Source: a virus. From it: a DNA stretch of 51,482 nt. Positions within the stretch are counted from its first letter, which is position 1; every line of letters starts with the position of its first letter. Below, one piece after another: positions 16,801 to 25,934 of this stretch. The notes below the pieces were generated by a model that was given only the letters and a program-made list of their open reading frames with translations, searched no databases and was not told the DNA's origin. Both the position numbers and the translations under genes were made by a program. The stretch lies in the IMG/VR virus record IMGVR_UViG_3300025778_000019, positions 1-51,482 of that record, one strand, 5' to 3'.

Positions 16801-19800
16801 GCCAGGCGATTGGGATCAAACCCGGAAGCGATCAGCTTTTCGTAATCCGGCTCTGGGAAGTTTTTGGAAAGCGTGATGTCGGAGTTTTTCTCCGGCAAAT
16901 CCTGGGAAATAGCGTCCGAAAACACCTTCCAGGAATCTTTTCTTGCACCCTCGATCTTCTCGCCAAAATCCTTGATCTCGGATGGGGTAGATTGCCCCCC
17001 AAAAAGGTCCGATCCTGGTTTTGCTTCAGCGGCGGGAGCCTTGATCGAGTCAAGCGCCTTGGAGAGCGTTGAGGGATCGCTATTGGCTAAGAGGCTTTCC
17101 TTGGTGGCGGTGAGGGGACGTTGACCGGCTTCGATGGCAAGCTGGGCCACGGCTGATTCAGGAATGGCCTCCAAGCGTTGGCGGTTTGAATCCTCAAGAT
17201 TGTTTTCTTGGCTGTGCGGCTGCGATTGTTCGGGAGCGGGGGCTTCTTCTCCGTCCGGCTTGATAAAGGAAAATAGATCCATCGCCTCGTTGGCCGGGAT
17301 GTCGAGATCACGCATGGCAGCCTCGGCTTTCGTTTCTGGATCCGTGATCCCTTCCTTCTCTAGCGCGTTGTTGTAGGCTTCGATTTCTTGTTTATGGGAC
17401 GCAAACAGGTCTGGCGTGTATCCATGTTCAAAAAGGTCTCCCTGGGAATCTTCTGAATTAGCCCTGCGGGAGAAGAGCGCCTGCCCCTCCTGGACCGAAT
17501 TTCTCATTTCTGGAGTGATGTCGATTTTCCAGATTGGGCGCGCTCCTATGGCTACTCCTGTTTTCTCGTCGTCATTTGCCATTCCTCGCGTCGCCGGGTT
17601 TTTCGGGTCGAGATAGAATTGCTCAACTCTACCTCCCCATTGTTTGACGTATTTCCCGACTTCCTTGGGAAGGATCTGATCGTAAAAACCTTTCATGCCC
17701 TCGCCGCCTACCTTAAGGTCTAGGCCTCGCAGTATTGTAGCTCCGGAAAATGAATCTTTTTCGCCCTCTCCATTGGCAATTTTCTCTGCAATTTCTTTTC
17801 CTACGTTATCGGAGAGTTCCGCTTCTTTGAGGTCGTTACCCAAAGAGGACCATTCTCCATTCCTGCCTTTGGGAATAAATTGAACCTTATAGGTTCCATC
17901 ATCTCGTTTGACGTATTTGAGTGCATCAACCTGTTTGCTCAAGTCATAGCGTTCGGCCTGGGTGTCTCCGCTCGTCCAGCCGATCCATTCCTTGCCGCTT
18001 GCGATAGCATCACGCAAAGCGCGTTTGAACATCTGGACTGACCAATCTTTGCGGAAGGGGGCGTCGGGGATGCCTGCTTCAGGAATTAACTTTCTAGCTG
18101 CCGCAATAGATTCCTCTGGGGTGTCTTTGTATGTGCCGCTGACATACTCCCCTGCATTGTTCCACACACCATAAGAAGGCCCGTCGCGTCGCACCTCATA
18201 TCCTTCAGGGAGTCCTTTTTCTGGAATGCTTTTTTGATACCCTTTTTCTCGTCCCTTCTGATGCCTGTCAGACTGAATCTCTTCGATGAAAAGACCAGGT
18301 CTCCCGTCAGCATCTTTGCGCTCATCTAGCCTCATGTGGGCTACATAGTTTGGGATGCTGGGGAAATGGGAGGAGCGATAGGTTTCCTGATTTGGTTTTG
18401 CCAGCATCTCATCCTGAGATGCCTTCCCGAGAAGTTCATTTTTAGTTGCCGATCCCTCACGATAAACCCAACCGTCTTTGTCCCAGATGTTCCATGTGCC
18501 ATCCTCCATCTGGCGAGCCTCCATCCCGGCTTTAAGATTAAGGGCATCTGATCCTGGCATTGACAGGACAACCTCCCTGTAATTCTCGCCTCCTGGGATG
18601 GAATATCTCTTATACTTTGGCTCAGATTTTTGACGATCTAGCTTGTTGGTGTTTTCTACCAACTCTGTTTGCATCTCACTCGGGAGGTCTTGGAAATCGA
18701 GATCCTCACCTTCTCCGGAAGTAAAGGTGTATTCCTCGGAATGGGGATCATATTCCGCCGTAAATCCGTATTTTTGAGCGATCTGCTGGGCGTCGCGTTC
18801 GGCCTGTTGTGCGGCCGGTTCTCCTAGCGTTGTTTCTTGGAATTGAACGCGCCCCTCATCTCGGAGCCACTGCATCAAGGTATCCTTGGGAACTTTGCCT
18901 CCGTTTTGCTCGGCAAGCTCGTCAATCTTTGGAAGAATTCCGGTCCATTTCACCTCATCGGGCTTGATTCCAGAATCCGGTTTTGTGATGAGGGCCTTGA
19001 TTTGATCGGCCGTTCCGGCTTTCCCTTGGATTTTTGCTTCCAGGGTTTTACCCATCTTGGAATAAAAGCCGTACTCATCGGTGTCGGCGCTGCGCGCAAG
19101 AAGGCTTGAGAGTTTTTCTCCAGCAACGACGCTCTCGCTATCGTCGCTTCTTCTGGAAAGGAGGGCAAGCTGGTCTGCCGGAGACGTGGGGGCAACCGGC
19201 CTGGATCCCTCTTCGCTTTCCAGAGAAAATGCTGGCTTGGTTTCGTCAAAGAAGCCCATGAATTCCTGCCCCTGTTTTTTCTCCAGGCTGACAAGCTCCT
19301 GCTGCTCGAACTGATTGAGCCCTTCTTCGGATCGCTTCCGAAGGAGTTGGCGCATCCTTTTAAGGGGGTCTTGCGCCCTCCTTGATGAAAGTTCCCCGGC
19401 GGTCTCTGATTTTTCGACCTTGGCTTCATGGGCCGCGATCGCGCGCTGGATTGTGCTTTCTGCCGTTTCTGTATTTCCCAGGAGATCGGGGGCATTCTCT
19501 CCTCCCTCATTACTGAATCGCTCGACGGCTGAACCGATGTCCCTCATCAGTTCCTTGAATCCCTCGATGGTAGATTCGCTATCCACCGGCTTGATTCCCT
19601 TCTTGTTAGGCTGGAAATACTCGACCTTCTTTTCAAGCGCCCTGGCGATCATGTTCATGATCGGGCCGCTCTTCCCCATTTCCATCTGATCGGCCGCATA
19701 GCGAATGGCCGTCCCGATTTTCTCTCCGCGCTTGGAGTAGTCTGCAATGTTCTCCAGGGCTCGGCCCAAGGCATCCGCGATGTCGCCGCGGCCGGCCTCA

Positions 19801-22800
19801 CGGAGGCGCAAGGCGGTCTCTGAAGAGGCTTCCAGGAGGCCGACCATCGTGGCGTGGCCGTTCTGTAGCCTTTCCGAGGTAAAAAATTCAGAGAGGGGCT
19901 TGCTATGGAATGCGGCCGCCATGACAAGGCGCTGCATATAGAACTGGGCCTGGGTCGGATTCTTGACCAGGCCGGCCATTAGGTTCCGGTCCAACCCTAG
20001 CTTCTCGCTATCCTTGATAAGGCCAATCAGGGCGGTGCGGGCCTGCTCGGGACTCATCGTCACGGGAAGGTTCACCAACCGCTCCGCCGGGATCTTCAGC
20101 GCCGCGTCGATGTCTGCGCGTGAGGCGGTATCCTGGACGACGCCCTGCGAAGGATTCAGCTTATCGACAAGCTGTTGATACTTCTTGGCCTGCTCGGGGT
20201 CCCGTAAATCATAGACACCAAGGAATCTCCCGCCCATCCATCCTTCAGGCATCCCCTGTAGCCCGAAATTCGATTCTTTGGATTTCCAAAGATCGGAAAG
20301 GCGCTCCTGATCTTCGGCCGGGGCCAACTTGATCCCCATAAGGCGGCCGTTTCCTCCCGCCGCTTGGAGCTTCACCTGGGGATTGCCGTCCTTGTCGTTG
20401 AAAATAGTCAAGGCGTACTGCGGGGGTCCGTCCGCGGCGCTCTTAACGTCGCTCACGATGGAATCCTCATCCAGGGCTCCCGGGAGTGCTATCTGGCGGA
20501 CCTTGTTCTGCTCCGTCTCGTCGGAGTGATAGGGGCGGGTGTTCTCCCCTCCGTAATTCGGGTTAATCTGGAAATCTTCCCCGACATGAGAGGCCTCGAC
20601 CCGATCCAGCGGCGCGGCAAAGTAGGCGGCCGGAATCTTTTCGCGGTTTGCTCCCAGGACATAGGTTGCTTCTCCCATGTGCATCTGGGATAGAATCTGC
20701 TCCGCCTGGGGGCGAACATCAGCAGGGACGCTTTCGGCGATCTTCTCCGTGTCGGCGGTTTTTTCCGCCAGGATTTCAGCCGCCCTATTCTTTCTCTCCT
20801 CGGCGCGAGCCTTTTCGGCCTCGCGTTCAGCCTTTTCAGCTTCTAGCTGGGAAACTCTCTCTCGGAGCGATTCGGCTTCTCCTCCTCCACTAGGTCCTCC
20901 AGACACTCCTCCAAGTGTTCCTCCCAGTCCTTCACGGTTGGTGGCTGCCTTCTCATTTCTTGAAGGTTCCTCGCCCTGTTTCGCCACTCCTCCGCTGTTT
21001 GTATCCTGGGATCTGCTGATCTGGTCATATTTCTCCCGATACTGATCCAGGAGCTTTGCGTCAACCTGGGAACGCAGCGATTTAATGGCCTCTCGGAGGT
21101 TCCCTCGCACTTCTTCTACCGATGCAATGGTTTTTTCCGATGCCCCGGATGCACGGAGGTTATCGGCCAGTTTGGAAAGATAGGAGAAGAGCGAAGCCAG
21201 GTGATTCTTGATCTGGGCAACGATCTTGGCGGGGAGGCTCTGCTCGGTAACGAGCGCGCTGCCGTCGTGGACGTTTCCGTTTTTATCTACGGCCAGGTCA
21301 TGCTGGGCCAGCATCCGGAGGAATTCATGGCCGAGCTGATAGGGAGCGTGTTGTCCTGGTTTTTCGCTGTAGATTCCCTCGACGTGGCTCTGGAGGTCTT
21401 TGGGCAGTGAGTTGAAGAGATCGGCCGCTTCCGCGTCGGCGTAGTCGGCGGCCGTGGGCGTTTCCTCGACTTTTTTGGCGCGCACCTTGTCCAGGCTCTT
21501 AATGATGGATTCCCTGGATCGTCCCGCCTTGATCGCCTGATCAGCGAGCATCTTGTATCCCAGGGCGTGGATGGCCTCCTCACTGACAAGCAGGCTGGCG
21601 CGAGACGGGTGTTCAAGGATCGTCTTGACGTTTTCGCTTCCATCCATCAGGTCGCCAAGGCTGATTTCGAGATTCTTGGAGTTGCGAAGCAGTACCCCTC
21701 CAGAACTCAACTTCTTGCCGGAGAAAACCACCTTTGAGAACGCATCATTCCATTTGGCGATTTCCGGCTGCAGTTTCGTGAGGACCTGGGCAATAGCCTT
21801 GAGGTGATTAACGGTGATTGGCTTCCCGTTCACCTTGACTCCCGAATTCTGAATCTGATCCAGGAGTGATTTCACCTGATCCTGATTTACCTTTTCCTGG
21901 GCCTCGGTGAGGTCCGGAGACGCGTCGGCCTTTTCGGTGGAATCTTCCTCGGGACGGAGATCCAGGAGTTTCCTGTTGGTTTCCTCTGCCTGACGGCGTT
22001 TCCCTTGATTGCTGGCAATGGCGTCGTTCGCCATTTGCTGATGTTTTTCAGGCGCCTCTCCGGGATAGCTGGCTTTCCAGTATTCGGGATCCTCGTTGTA
22101 TTCCTGGAGATGCTTTGGAAACACGCCTCCATCACTCTCGAAGTCGGCCATGACTCGCTGGCGCAACTCTTCATTGGTGATGTCTTCGGGGTAAGAAGCC
22201 TCACGGAGGCCCGCATAGTGATCTGCTACTTCTTTTTCGACTCCCTGGGATTGGAGAATTTTTGAAAGCATCGTCCCCCGTTTTGTTTGCGGGGACAGAG
22301 GGCCTTGCTGCTCTTTGTTGTCCTGGGTTTCTTTTCCGAGGATCCGCGGAGCGGGCGGATCCTGATTTTCCTCACCGGCTTTTTCTTCCGGGCTACCAAC
22401 GCGGACCATATCGCTTCCAAAAAGGAGAGCATTGTCTTTGGTAAGGGCATCTTCATTTGCGTCGAGGTTGAATGTTTCGATGTGATCTCCGTTCGGGGAT
22501 TTGACGGATGCGATTCGGTTGCCTTCTTTGTCGGAATCAATCGTGATGACGTAATTGTTGCCAAACGGATCTGGGGAATGGAAAACGTCGCCAGGATTGG
22601 CATTCTTCCACATTGTGGCCGCGCGCTCTTTCCTGTCTGAAAGGGGGGCCGTCTCATCAAGGGGATCGGGATCCGATGACGCTAGCTTTTCGGACTCCCC
22701 AGATTGAGTTTCAGTCTCTTGGCGATTCTCGCCACCTGGAGTCTGGTTTTCCCCTGCTTGATCTGCCGTAGCCCCAGGTTGTTGTGATGGCGCCTTGTTT

Positions 22801-25800
22801 TCATCGGATGAAGTCGTGCTGTTGATTGCGCTGATCGCGTCCTTGGCTGCCTGACCTGTGGCTCCAAGCATTTCCGCGGCGTGGGGAGCCATTCCGGAAA
22901 GCCATGCCTTGGCAGTATCCGTGATGACGGTTTTCCCCTCGTGATCTTCGATAAAGGGAACGCCGGCGCTGGTTTTGGCTTTCCCAACGGCCGCACGTTC
23001 GGTCTCGGTGAGGTTCTGGAATTCAACGCCCTGGGAGATTTTCAGCAGGGCGGACGCAAGGTCGGTCCTGTTTTCTTGGGCAACATTGACCGGCTCGGTC
23101 CTGATTTGCTGATTGAGTGCTGCAATCTGGGGGCCAATCTTTTCAGCCTGACTGGGATCCGCGGTGATTTTCTGGAAAAGCTCGTTGCGCTGCTTGACTA
23201 GATCCTTGGTAGCCGGGGAGGTGTTGAGCGCGTCAATTTGCTGATCCGCGGCCATGAGAAGCTCCGGCTTCCCATTCCAGTTTTCAGGCAGATTGTATTT
23301 TTGCTTCAGGGCATTGATTTGAGACGCCCCCTTATATTCTCCGTATCCATGGAAAAGGCCCCAGAGGGCATCTTGGATGGTTGATTCTGTGGAAGGCTTC
23401 CAATCTTCGCCTTGGATCGCCCTGGAAGCGGAGCCAATAGCCATGTTGCTGGCGGTGGCCCCGGCTGTTCCAACCACCCCCTTTACCAGAGGAGACGCGT
23501 CCTTGAACAAAGATGCGACTCCCGCGGAAGTAAGTTTTCCGCCAACCATGTAGGCCGCTAAAGCAGGGAAGCTTTTTGCCGCCGCAAGGGATCCCGCTTC
23601 TTGTGCTTTATCCTCGATTTCCTTTTCGTCTTTTACCCCGGACTGCTGAAGTTGGGATTTGGTCGCATCATACCCCTCGCTGTAGGCTTGCGATGCTCCC
23701 TGGAGAGTAAAGCCGACAATTCCGGCCGGCCCGCTAAAAGCCATGGCGGGCAATGTGCCGACAAATCCGCCCGCCCCTTTACCGATTTGTGCGGAAAGCG
23801 ATTTGTCGGTCGGGTCAACACCGTAGGCCGCCTGGTATTCCCGGTTAAGCTGGGATAAATAATCAGCTCCAGATTTTGCCGCATCCGCTAGACCCTGGAG
23901 GGGCTTATGGTTATCCGGGTTGGCCTCGCGTAGGTTTTGGGCGCGCTTTTTGGACCAATCAAGATCGCTCTCCATTCTGGCGATCTTGTCCGGGTCTGCG
24001 CCCGCGGCCTTTTCAGCATCAATGGCTTTTTGCTGCTCAGAAACCTGATCCTCGGCAACGTCGGCAAGACTCTTGTTTTGGGAGGCGAAGCGAAGGATAC
24101 CTCCGACTGTCGAGGGAATGATTCCTGCCAGGGATGCTCCGAAATTATTGACGGCGTTGACAAACGGGTTCCCGCTTTCGTTTCCCGATTTGATCGGTTC
24201 TTGCGCCGTTGCCTGGAGGCGCTGCCTTTCGCCCTGAATCCATTGATCCTTTGCTCTTTTTAAGATATCGACCTGGACCGCTTGCTTTTTTTGCTGGTTG
24301 TCAGCATCAAGCATTTCTTTTGCCGCATCCTGAATGGATGGATCCATCCCCTGAATGAGCGCTGATCGCTGTTTGTAGTCTTGATCGAGTTGGTCTAGCT
24401 GACCCGCGGCCGGTGCCGTAATTGGGTCCAGCTTCATTTGGTCCCGAGCTGCCTGCTGCTCTTTCTGGCGCGCCTGATTGTAGGCATCCTGCCCGGCCTG
24501 GAGCTGCTGAACTTGCTCGTTCCTGCCGGCAATCTTTTGCTGGTAGGCCTGCTGGTCCGCCTGAATCGAGGCTCCTTCCTTGTCTAGCTCTGCAATCTGC
24601 TGGGCTGTTCCCCCCTGCTGTCGTTTTGCCTGGAAATCAGCAATCCGCTTTTTCAGCGACTCTCCTTCTTGGGAGAGTTGCGCGTCGGTATCGGAAAGAT
24701 TTTTCTGGGTTTCCGCTAGCGTTGCGGTGGCGTCCTCGGGCGCCATGGCGCCGATTTGCCCGGGAAAGCTACCGGCGGCCGTTCGCCTGGCCTCCTGAAG
24801 GTATCCCGCCGGCCCCATTTCCTTGAGCTGTTGCTGGCGGTTGGCAGCCTCTTGGAGCTGCTGCCTGGTTTGCTTGATCTTGGAATCGGTGTCGAGCTGC
24901 TGCGTGACAGCGTTGAGGGAAGACTGGCGCTCATCCTCGGCCTTTTGCCAGTCTGCCATGGCTTGAGCCGTGGCCTCCTTGTTTTCACCAAACCAGGAAG
25001 TAACCGGCTTGGGTTTTTCCGCGGGAGCCGAAAGAGCTTCTTTTTGGGCAAGGAGGTTTTTCTTGGCTTTTTCCGAAAGCCCCGAAGACCCCATGATCGC
25101 TTGGGTAGGGGTTGCTGGACCGGCCTCATCACCGGCATCTTCTGGGGTCTCGGGCTGCCCGGACGCGGTGCGTAAGTTTTGAATCTGAAGGCGAAGCCCG
25201 GAAATCTTATTAGCGGTATCCTTTAATTCCTTGGCGTGGAGATGAATCGCGCTGGCAACCGCAACCTTATTGTCTTGGGACAGAACTCCCTGGTGAGGGT
25301 CAATCACCTCCCATGGCGAGTATTGATTCTGCCGATAGAGATTCTCGTCAGTCGGATCGTCGGGGTTTTTCCCGATCTTTGCATCGGCATCAGGATTCTC
25401 GATCACTTTCCCAGGCTTTCCTCCCGGATTGTAAGTAACCTGATAAGGCCGGCCCTGTTCGTCGTATTGAACGGGGTGCCGGCGCTCGACGACGGCCTGC
25501 TGACCGGTTGAAGGATCGACCCTGGGCCGAGCGATCCCGTTTTCGTCGTAATCGTACTGGCGGCCGGTGAGCTGGCTATCCTGGCGCGCCTGTGAGTTTG
25601 CCGCCTTTTTCTGCTGGCTGTAAGCTATCTGGGCCTGCTGCTTATCGTAAGAAGCCGCCTGTTTGTCGTAATCGTTGATTAGCTTGTAGTTGTAAGTGTC
25701 GTTCTCAAGGGTTCCCGCTGGCAAAAATGTAGGCTCAATCGGGGCCTGCAGCGTTTTGGGATTCTGGATGTCTGCGTTTCCGGCCGGCTCCGGGAGGGAC

Positions 25801-25931
25801 GCGAAGTCTCCCGCTTTTGACTCTGGAGCTGGTGATCCGCTTTCTTGTTGAGAGGAATCTTGCGCGGGAGCGTAATCCTCTGGGGTAGAGCCGGGAACCT
25901 GGCTCTCTTCTTCCTGGTCGTCGAGGGCCAT
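10836..25931 (-). CDS. Giant polyvalent virion protein (5,031 residues)
   Basis: One unbroken 15-kb frame, probably packaged and injected with the DNA. Domains I can place (rough residues): disordered N-terminus; coiled coils 240-560; hydrophobic stretches near 590-615, 715-745 and 780-808; a SEEAIH helix near 1447 like a degenerate metallopeptidase; a DdrB-like ParB-type domain 1755-2140 with the GNGR signature near 1860; a large domain 2285-2820 with IEEIQSDRHQ near 2544, common in such phage proteins; an LPD1-like zincin with HEWFHALD at 3373-3380; a polyvalent-type kinase-like domain 3600-3780; a sigma-70-like domain 3830-3985 with a region-2-like part and a region-4-like helix-turn-helix; and a C-terminal region (LSGPHTHIYN near 4367, FPFVKTPYN near 4664) typical of large phage virion proteins. 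Roles probably include host takeover and defence suppression. Domain names are from memory; borders are approximate. Confidence 0.85.
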   Translation of the reverse strand: MALDDQEEESQVPGSTPEDYAPAQDSSQQESGSPAPESKAGDFASLPEPAGNADIQNPKTLQAPIEPTFLPAGTLENDTYNYKLINDYDKQAASYDKQQAQIAYSQQKKAANSQARQDSQLTGRQYDYDENGIARPRVDPSTGQQAVVERRHPVQYDEQGRPYQVTYNPGGKPGKVIENPDADAKIGKNPDDPTDENLYRQNQYSPWEVIDPHQGVLSQDNKVAVASAIHLHAKELKDTANKISGLRLQIQNLRTASGQPETPEDAGDEAGPATPTQAIMGSSGLSEKAKKNLLAQKEALSAPAEKPKPVTSWFGENKEATAQAMADWQKAEDERQSSLNAVTQQLDTDSKIKQTRQQLQEAANRQQQLKEMGPAGYLQEARRTAAGSFPGQIGAMAPEDATATLAETQKNLSDTDAQLSQEGESLKKRIADFQAKRQQGGTAQQIAELDKEGASIQADQQAYQQKIAGRNEQVQQLQAGQDAYNQARQKEQQAARDQMKLDPITAPAAGQLDQLDQDYKQRSALIQGMDPSIQDAAKEMLDADNQQKKQAVQVDILKRAKDQWIQGERQRLQATAQEPIKSGNESGNPFVNAVNNFGASLAGIIPSTVGGILRFASQNKSLADVAEDQVSEQQKAIDAEKAAGADPDKIARMESDLDWSKKRAQNLREANPDNHKPLQGLADAAKSGADYLSQLNREYQAAYGVDPTDKSLSAQIGKGAGGFVGTLPAMAFSGPAGIVGFTLQGASQAYSEGYDATKSQLQQSGVKDEKEIEDKAQEAGSLAAAKSFPALAAYMVGGKLTSAGVASLFKDASPLVKGVVGTAGATASNMAIGSASRAIQGEDWKPSTESTIQDALWGLFHGYGEYKGASQINALKQKYNLPENWNGKPELLMAADQQIDALNTSPATKDLVKQRNELFQKITADPSQAEKIGPQIAALNQQIRTEPVNVAQENRTDLASALLKISQGVEFQNLTETERAAVGKAKTSAGVPFIEDHEGKTVITDTAKAWLSGMAPHAAEMLGATGQAAKDAISAINSTTSSDENKAPSQQPGATADQAGENQTPGGENRQETETQSGESEKLASSDPDPLDETAPLSDRKERAATMWKNANPGDVFHSPDPFGNNYVITIDSDKEGNRIASVKSPNGDHIETFNLDANEDALTKDNALLFGSDMVRVGSPEEKAGEENQDPPAPRILGKETQDNKEQQGPLSPQTKRGTMLSKILQSQGVEKEVADHYAGLREASYPEDITNEELRQRVMADFESDGGVFPKHLQEYNEDPEYWKASYPGEAPEKHQQMANDAIASNQGKRRQAEETNRKLLDLRPEEDSTEKADASPDLTEAQEKVNQDQVKSLLDQIQNSGVKVNGKPITVNHLKAIAQVLTKLQPEIAKWNDAFSKVVFSGKKLSSGGVLLRNSKNLEISLGDLMDGSENVKTILEHPSRASLLVSEEAIHALGYKMLADQAIKAGRSRESIIKSLDKVRAKKVEETPTAADYADAEAADLFNSLPKDLQSHVEGIYSEKPGQHAPYQLGHEFLRMLAQHDLAVDKNGNVHDGSALVTEQSLPAKIVAQIKNHLASLFSYLSKLADNLRASGASEKTIASVEEVRGNLREAIKSLRSQVDAKLLDQYREKYDQISRSQDTNSGGVAKQGEEPSRNEKAATNREGLGGTLGGVSGGPSGGGEAESLRERVSQLEAEKAEREAEKARAEERKNRAAEILAEKTADTEKIAESVPADVRPQAEQILSQMHMGEATYVLGANREKIPAAYFAAPLDRVEASHVGEDFQINPNYGGENTRPYHSDETEQNKVRQIALPGALDEDSIVSDVKSAADGPPQYALTIFNDKDGNPQVKLQAAGGNGRLMGIKLAPAEDQERLSDLWKSKESNFGLQGMPEGWMGGRFLGVYDLRDPEQAKKYQQLVDKLNPSQGVVQDTASRADIDAALKIPAERLVNLPVTMSPEQARTALIGLIKDSEKLGLDRNLMAGLVKNPTQAQFYMQRLVMAAAFHSKPLSEFFTSERLQNGHATMVGLLEASSETALRLREAGRGDIADALGRALENIADYSKRGEKIGTAIRYAADQMEMGKSGPIMNMIARALEKKVEYFQPNKKGIKPVDSESTIEGFKELMRDIGSAVERFSNEGGENAPDLLGNTETAESTIQRAIAAHEAKVEKSETAGELSSRRAQDPLKRMRQLLRKRSEEGLNQFEQQELVSLEKKQGQEFMGFFDETKPAFSLESEEGSRPVAPTSPADQLALLSRRSDDSESVVAGEKLSSLLARSADTDEYGFYSKMGKTLEAKIQGKAGTADQIKALITKPDSGIKPDEVKWTGILPKIDELAEQNGGKVPKDTLMQWLRDEGRVQFQETTLGEPAAQQAERDAQQIAQKYGFTAEYDPHSEEYTFTSGEGEDLDFQDLPSEMQTELVENTNKLDRQKSEPKYKRYSIPGGENYREVVLSMPGSDALNLKAGMEARQMEDGTWNIWDKDGWVYREGSATKNELLGKASQDEMLAKPNQETYRSSHFPSIPNYVAHMRLDERKDADGRPGLFIEEIQSDRHQKGREKGYQKSIPEKGLPEGYEVRRDGPSYGVWNNAGEYVSGTYKDTPEESIAAARKLIPEAGIPDAPFRKDWSVQMFKRALRDAIASGKEWIGWTSGDTQAERYDLSKQVDALKYVKRDDGTYKVQFIPKGRNGEWSSLGNDLKEAELSDNVGKEIAEKIANGEGEKDSFSGATILRGLDLKVGGEGMKGFYDQILPKEVGKYVKQWGGRVEQFYLDPKNPATRGMANDDEKTGVAIGARPIWKIDITPEMRNSVQEGQALFSRRANSEDSQGDLFEHGYTPDLFASHKQEIEAYNNALEKEGITDPETKAEAAMRDLDIPANEAMDLFSFIKPDGEEAPAPEQSQPHSQENNLEDSNRQRLEAIPESAVAQLAIEAGQRPLTATKESLLANSDPSTLSKALDSIKAPAAEAKPGSDLFGGQSTPSEIKDFGEKIEGARKDSWKVFSDAISQDLPEKNSDITLSKNFPEPDYEKLIASGFDPNRLAAMKALRDMIPRKPSSPYKLARWGEVVRAVHEAMRSFASPDSNVSFEFMMKAAEKAGSKIFSKVLLYKELGYPSFLQAKDWSIDQSRGVTMWDRNGNKIVTPDQWLTMAEHDGRTTEMRTTNPDRLAAFKEIAAQIKARIERDSLTAGDEPTKQKKIPFNIYRDRQSGELFIGKKGLTSVLRIKAGFSNLKDARDYLANSYDELAKIWEGMKTQTTGRNETNAPREGKLQRPGDVSPEAFNEAFGFRGVQFGNYVENTRRQTDLNHSFDALMDLASALGIPPRALSLDGQLGLAFGARGKGGKNAALAHYEPSQVVINLTKGGGPGTLAHEWFHALDNYFARLNITGKTDWQNASPGYASDQQQLLKNVRPEVWQAFNALKDALKEKGFTERSKQEDETRSKPYWNTTIEKAARAFEQYAKDRLAEKGISNDYLANIEKGSKVYPTPEEMKNGIRQAFDGLFEAMDTRETDRGTALYSRGVNGEREENNGKLNWNDEDSTTHEDKSESPEGERQGENSGPLPRGIEAHDLISGGGRAAIQPERVLEQIDPARGAKDHTVAPSDSDRARNQTALIEWARDNNRIISPEAIEGFTRARGIYGGTEHQVYFTPRNEQGESFVIKEFFNKDADPFSYLKRQAEFNAIVPSARIDFLGVSIRPDGTPEIWVRQPFIEGRHPELEEILPYLHSQGWELRYGPDGQYWEHSDSKIRMHDVTRSNFIKPPDRDMIPFDVRFSNATTSDALFSRGANDENQLELDFDKAAEDGQKTPAERLRESEPLINQQSALFSNTPGYDRDEARQVARIAVAKAAKSYDPERGVPFQAYARQAVRNTLRDLYNQEKTHADRYQPTLNNPAGADYEESQQDHTADLTSPNPEKDTQRNEARALLDEGLSTLPERMQAAVNGALEGKNGEEIAKEMGISRQAVNNLQKAAYERLKKRFAEKGITNTDEILSRSADAGEQGIDDFMDHLDGLVEKAKAEENSGKEKKIGSPDRAYGAASPEHRAVDEYYDEKATPETRDQWEAAAQDLVKGEAKRTINRIQSKALNGETLTPEETIAAGILADRLRRKMVADPSDENKAAFYRFWNSYRMTGTAAGRAMASRVDPYMTPAQRYRNFLVDLMTKPGSKDMKAIDAEKDPEKKAAMIDAETKRLLDKLAAAGITPEDILNDRVTLRLAEKKILNEFRSMLSRPSGSDAKKAAFDMILANKSLDHISKMTGLKPDEIQGIKDQFVAKMRADHFAKFEAGAKADQATLITGNKVSKEQAEAEFQKWMRRLGVVPDAEQGKPKFNIEDPAHIVRMTRAIQEARGEADKLDMALEAWKMGLLSGPHTHIYNFLGHAGNAVWSLTAQRGMEALVNLAARDQKAARFGEFKYLAKGLFPGIAKGYQEAMRSWGAEHDFFENSVLGTPLELEQVRRGVMDAPMGKIPEKIKIGNFTLPLVSGSRIRIPGRAVLFADALIRNAVAQMEAGTHAYRIARAEGLSGKALSERVEQLVKTRGQVVSEYMSKVTPTDEMVKHFANRIAARDETINPDDLVADKGSDAWSMAREQIAYDAAKKDGWKDDAWRQAVDSANEIGFKQELKTKSEGGNTFEHLAAKIQDMRQEAPLLNLIFPFVKTPYNIMRIGVRRAFGAPALAYRATKGIRSMAKGEGYLAGHETAVRDYAEQVLTLGLGALLWGAIAGDKDDDSKKLLITGSAAPKSREDGKGFRDLEDRAYGGSYVIRVGGRDGVKIPFGRLEPLGTVLGSVVDTVHALKSNSPSDEQLHHVWSYLTEQVRAKSFLQGMNTIMELADASREATPISAIKKTLLQAFVPNIIRDPLRSTDDTVREGKTAPTLYTSLPTANLAQPKLDAYGEEVKKSGNPISRMFFLTALATPPELKQSDKLLMNWNRENPSEAWAPQAPKAVFKGADGKEQAMTAEETTKFRKAAGQLVKSKLAGIVNSRNADHPRRDDFLAVKKAFEEAGHEAKQRIFTPAYIARRKPASD

Positions 25932-25934
25932 GGA

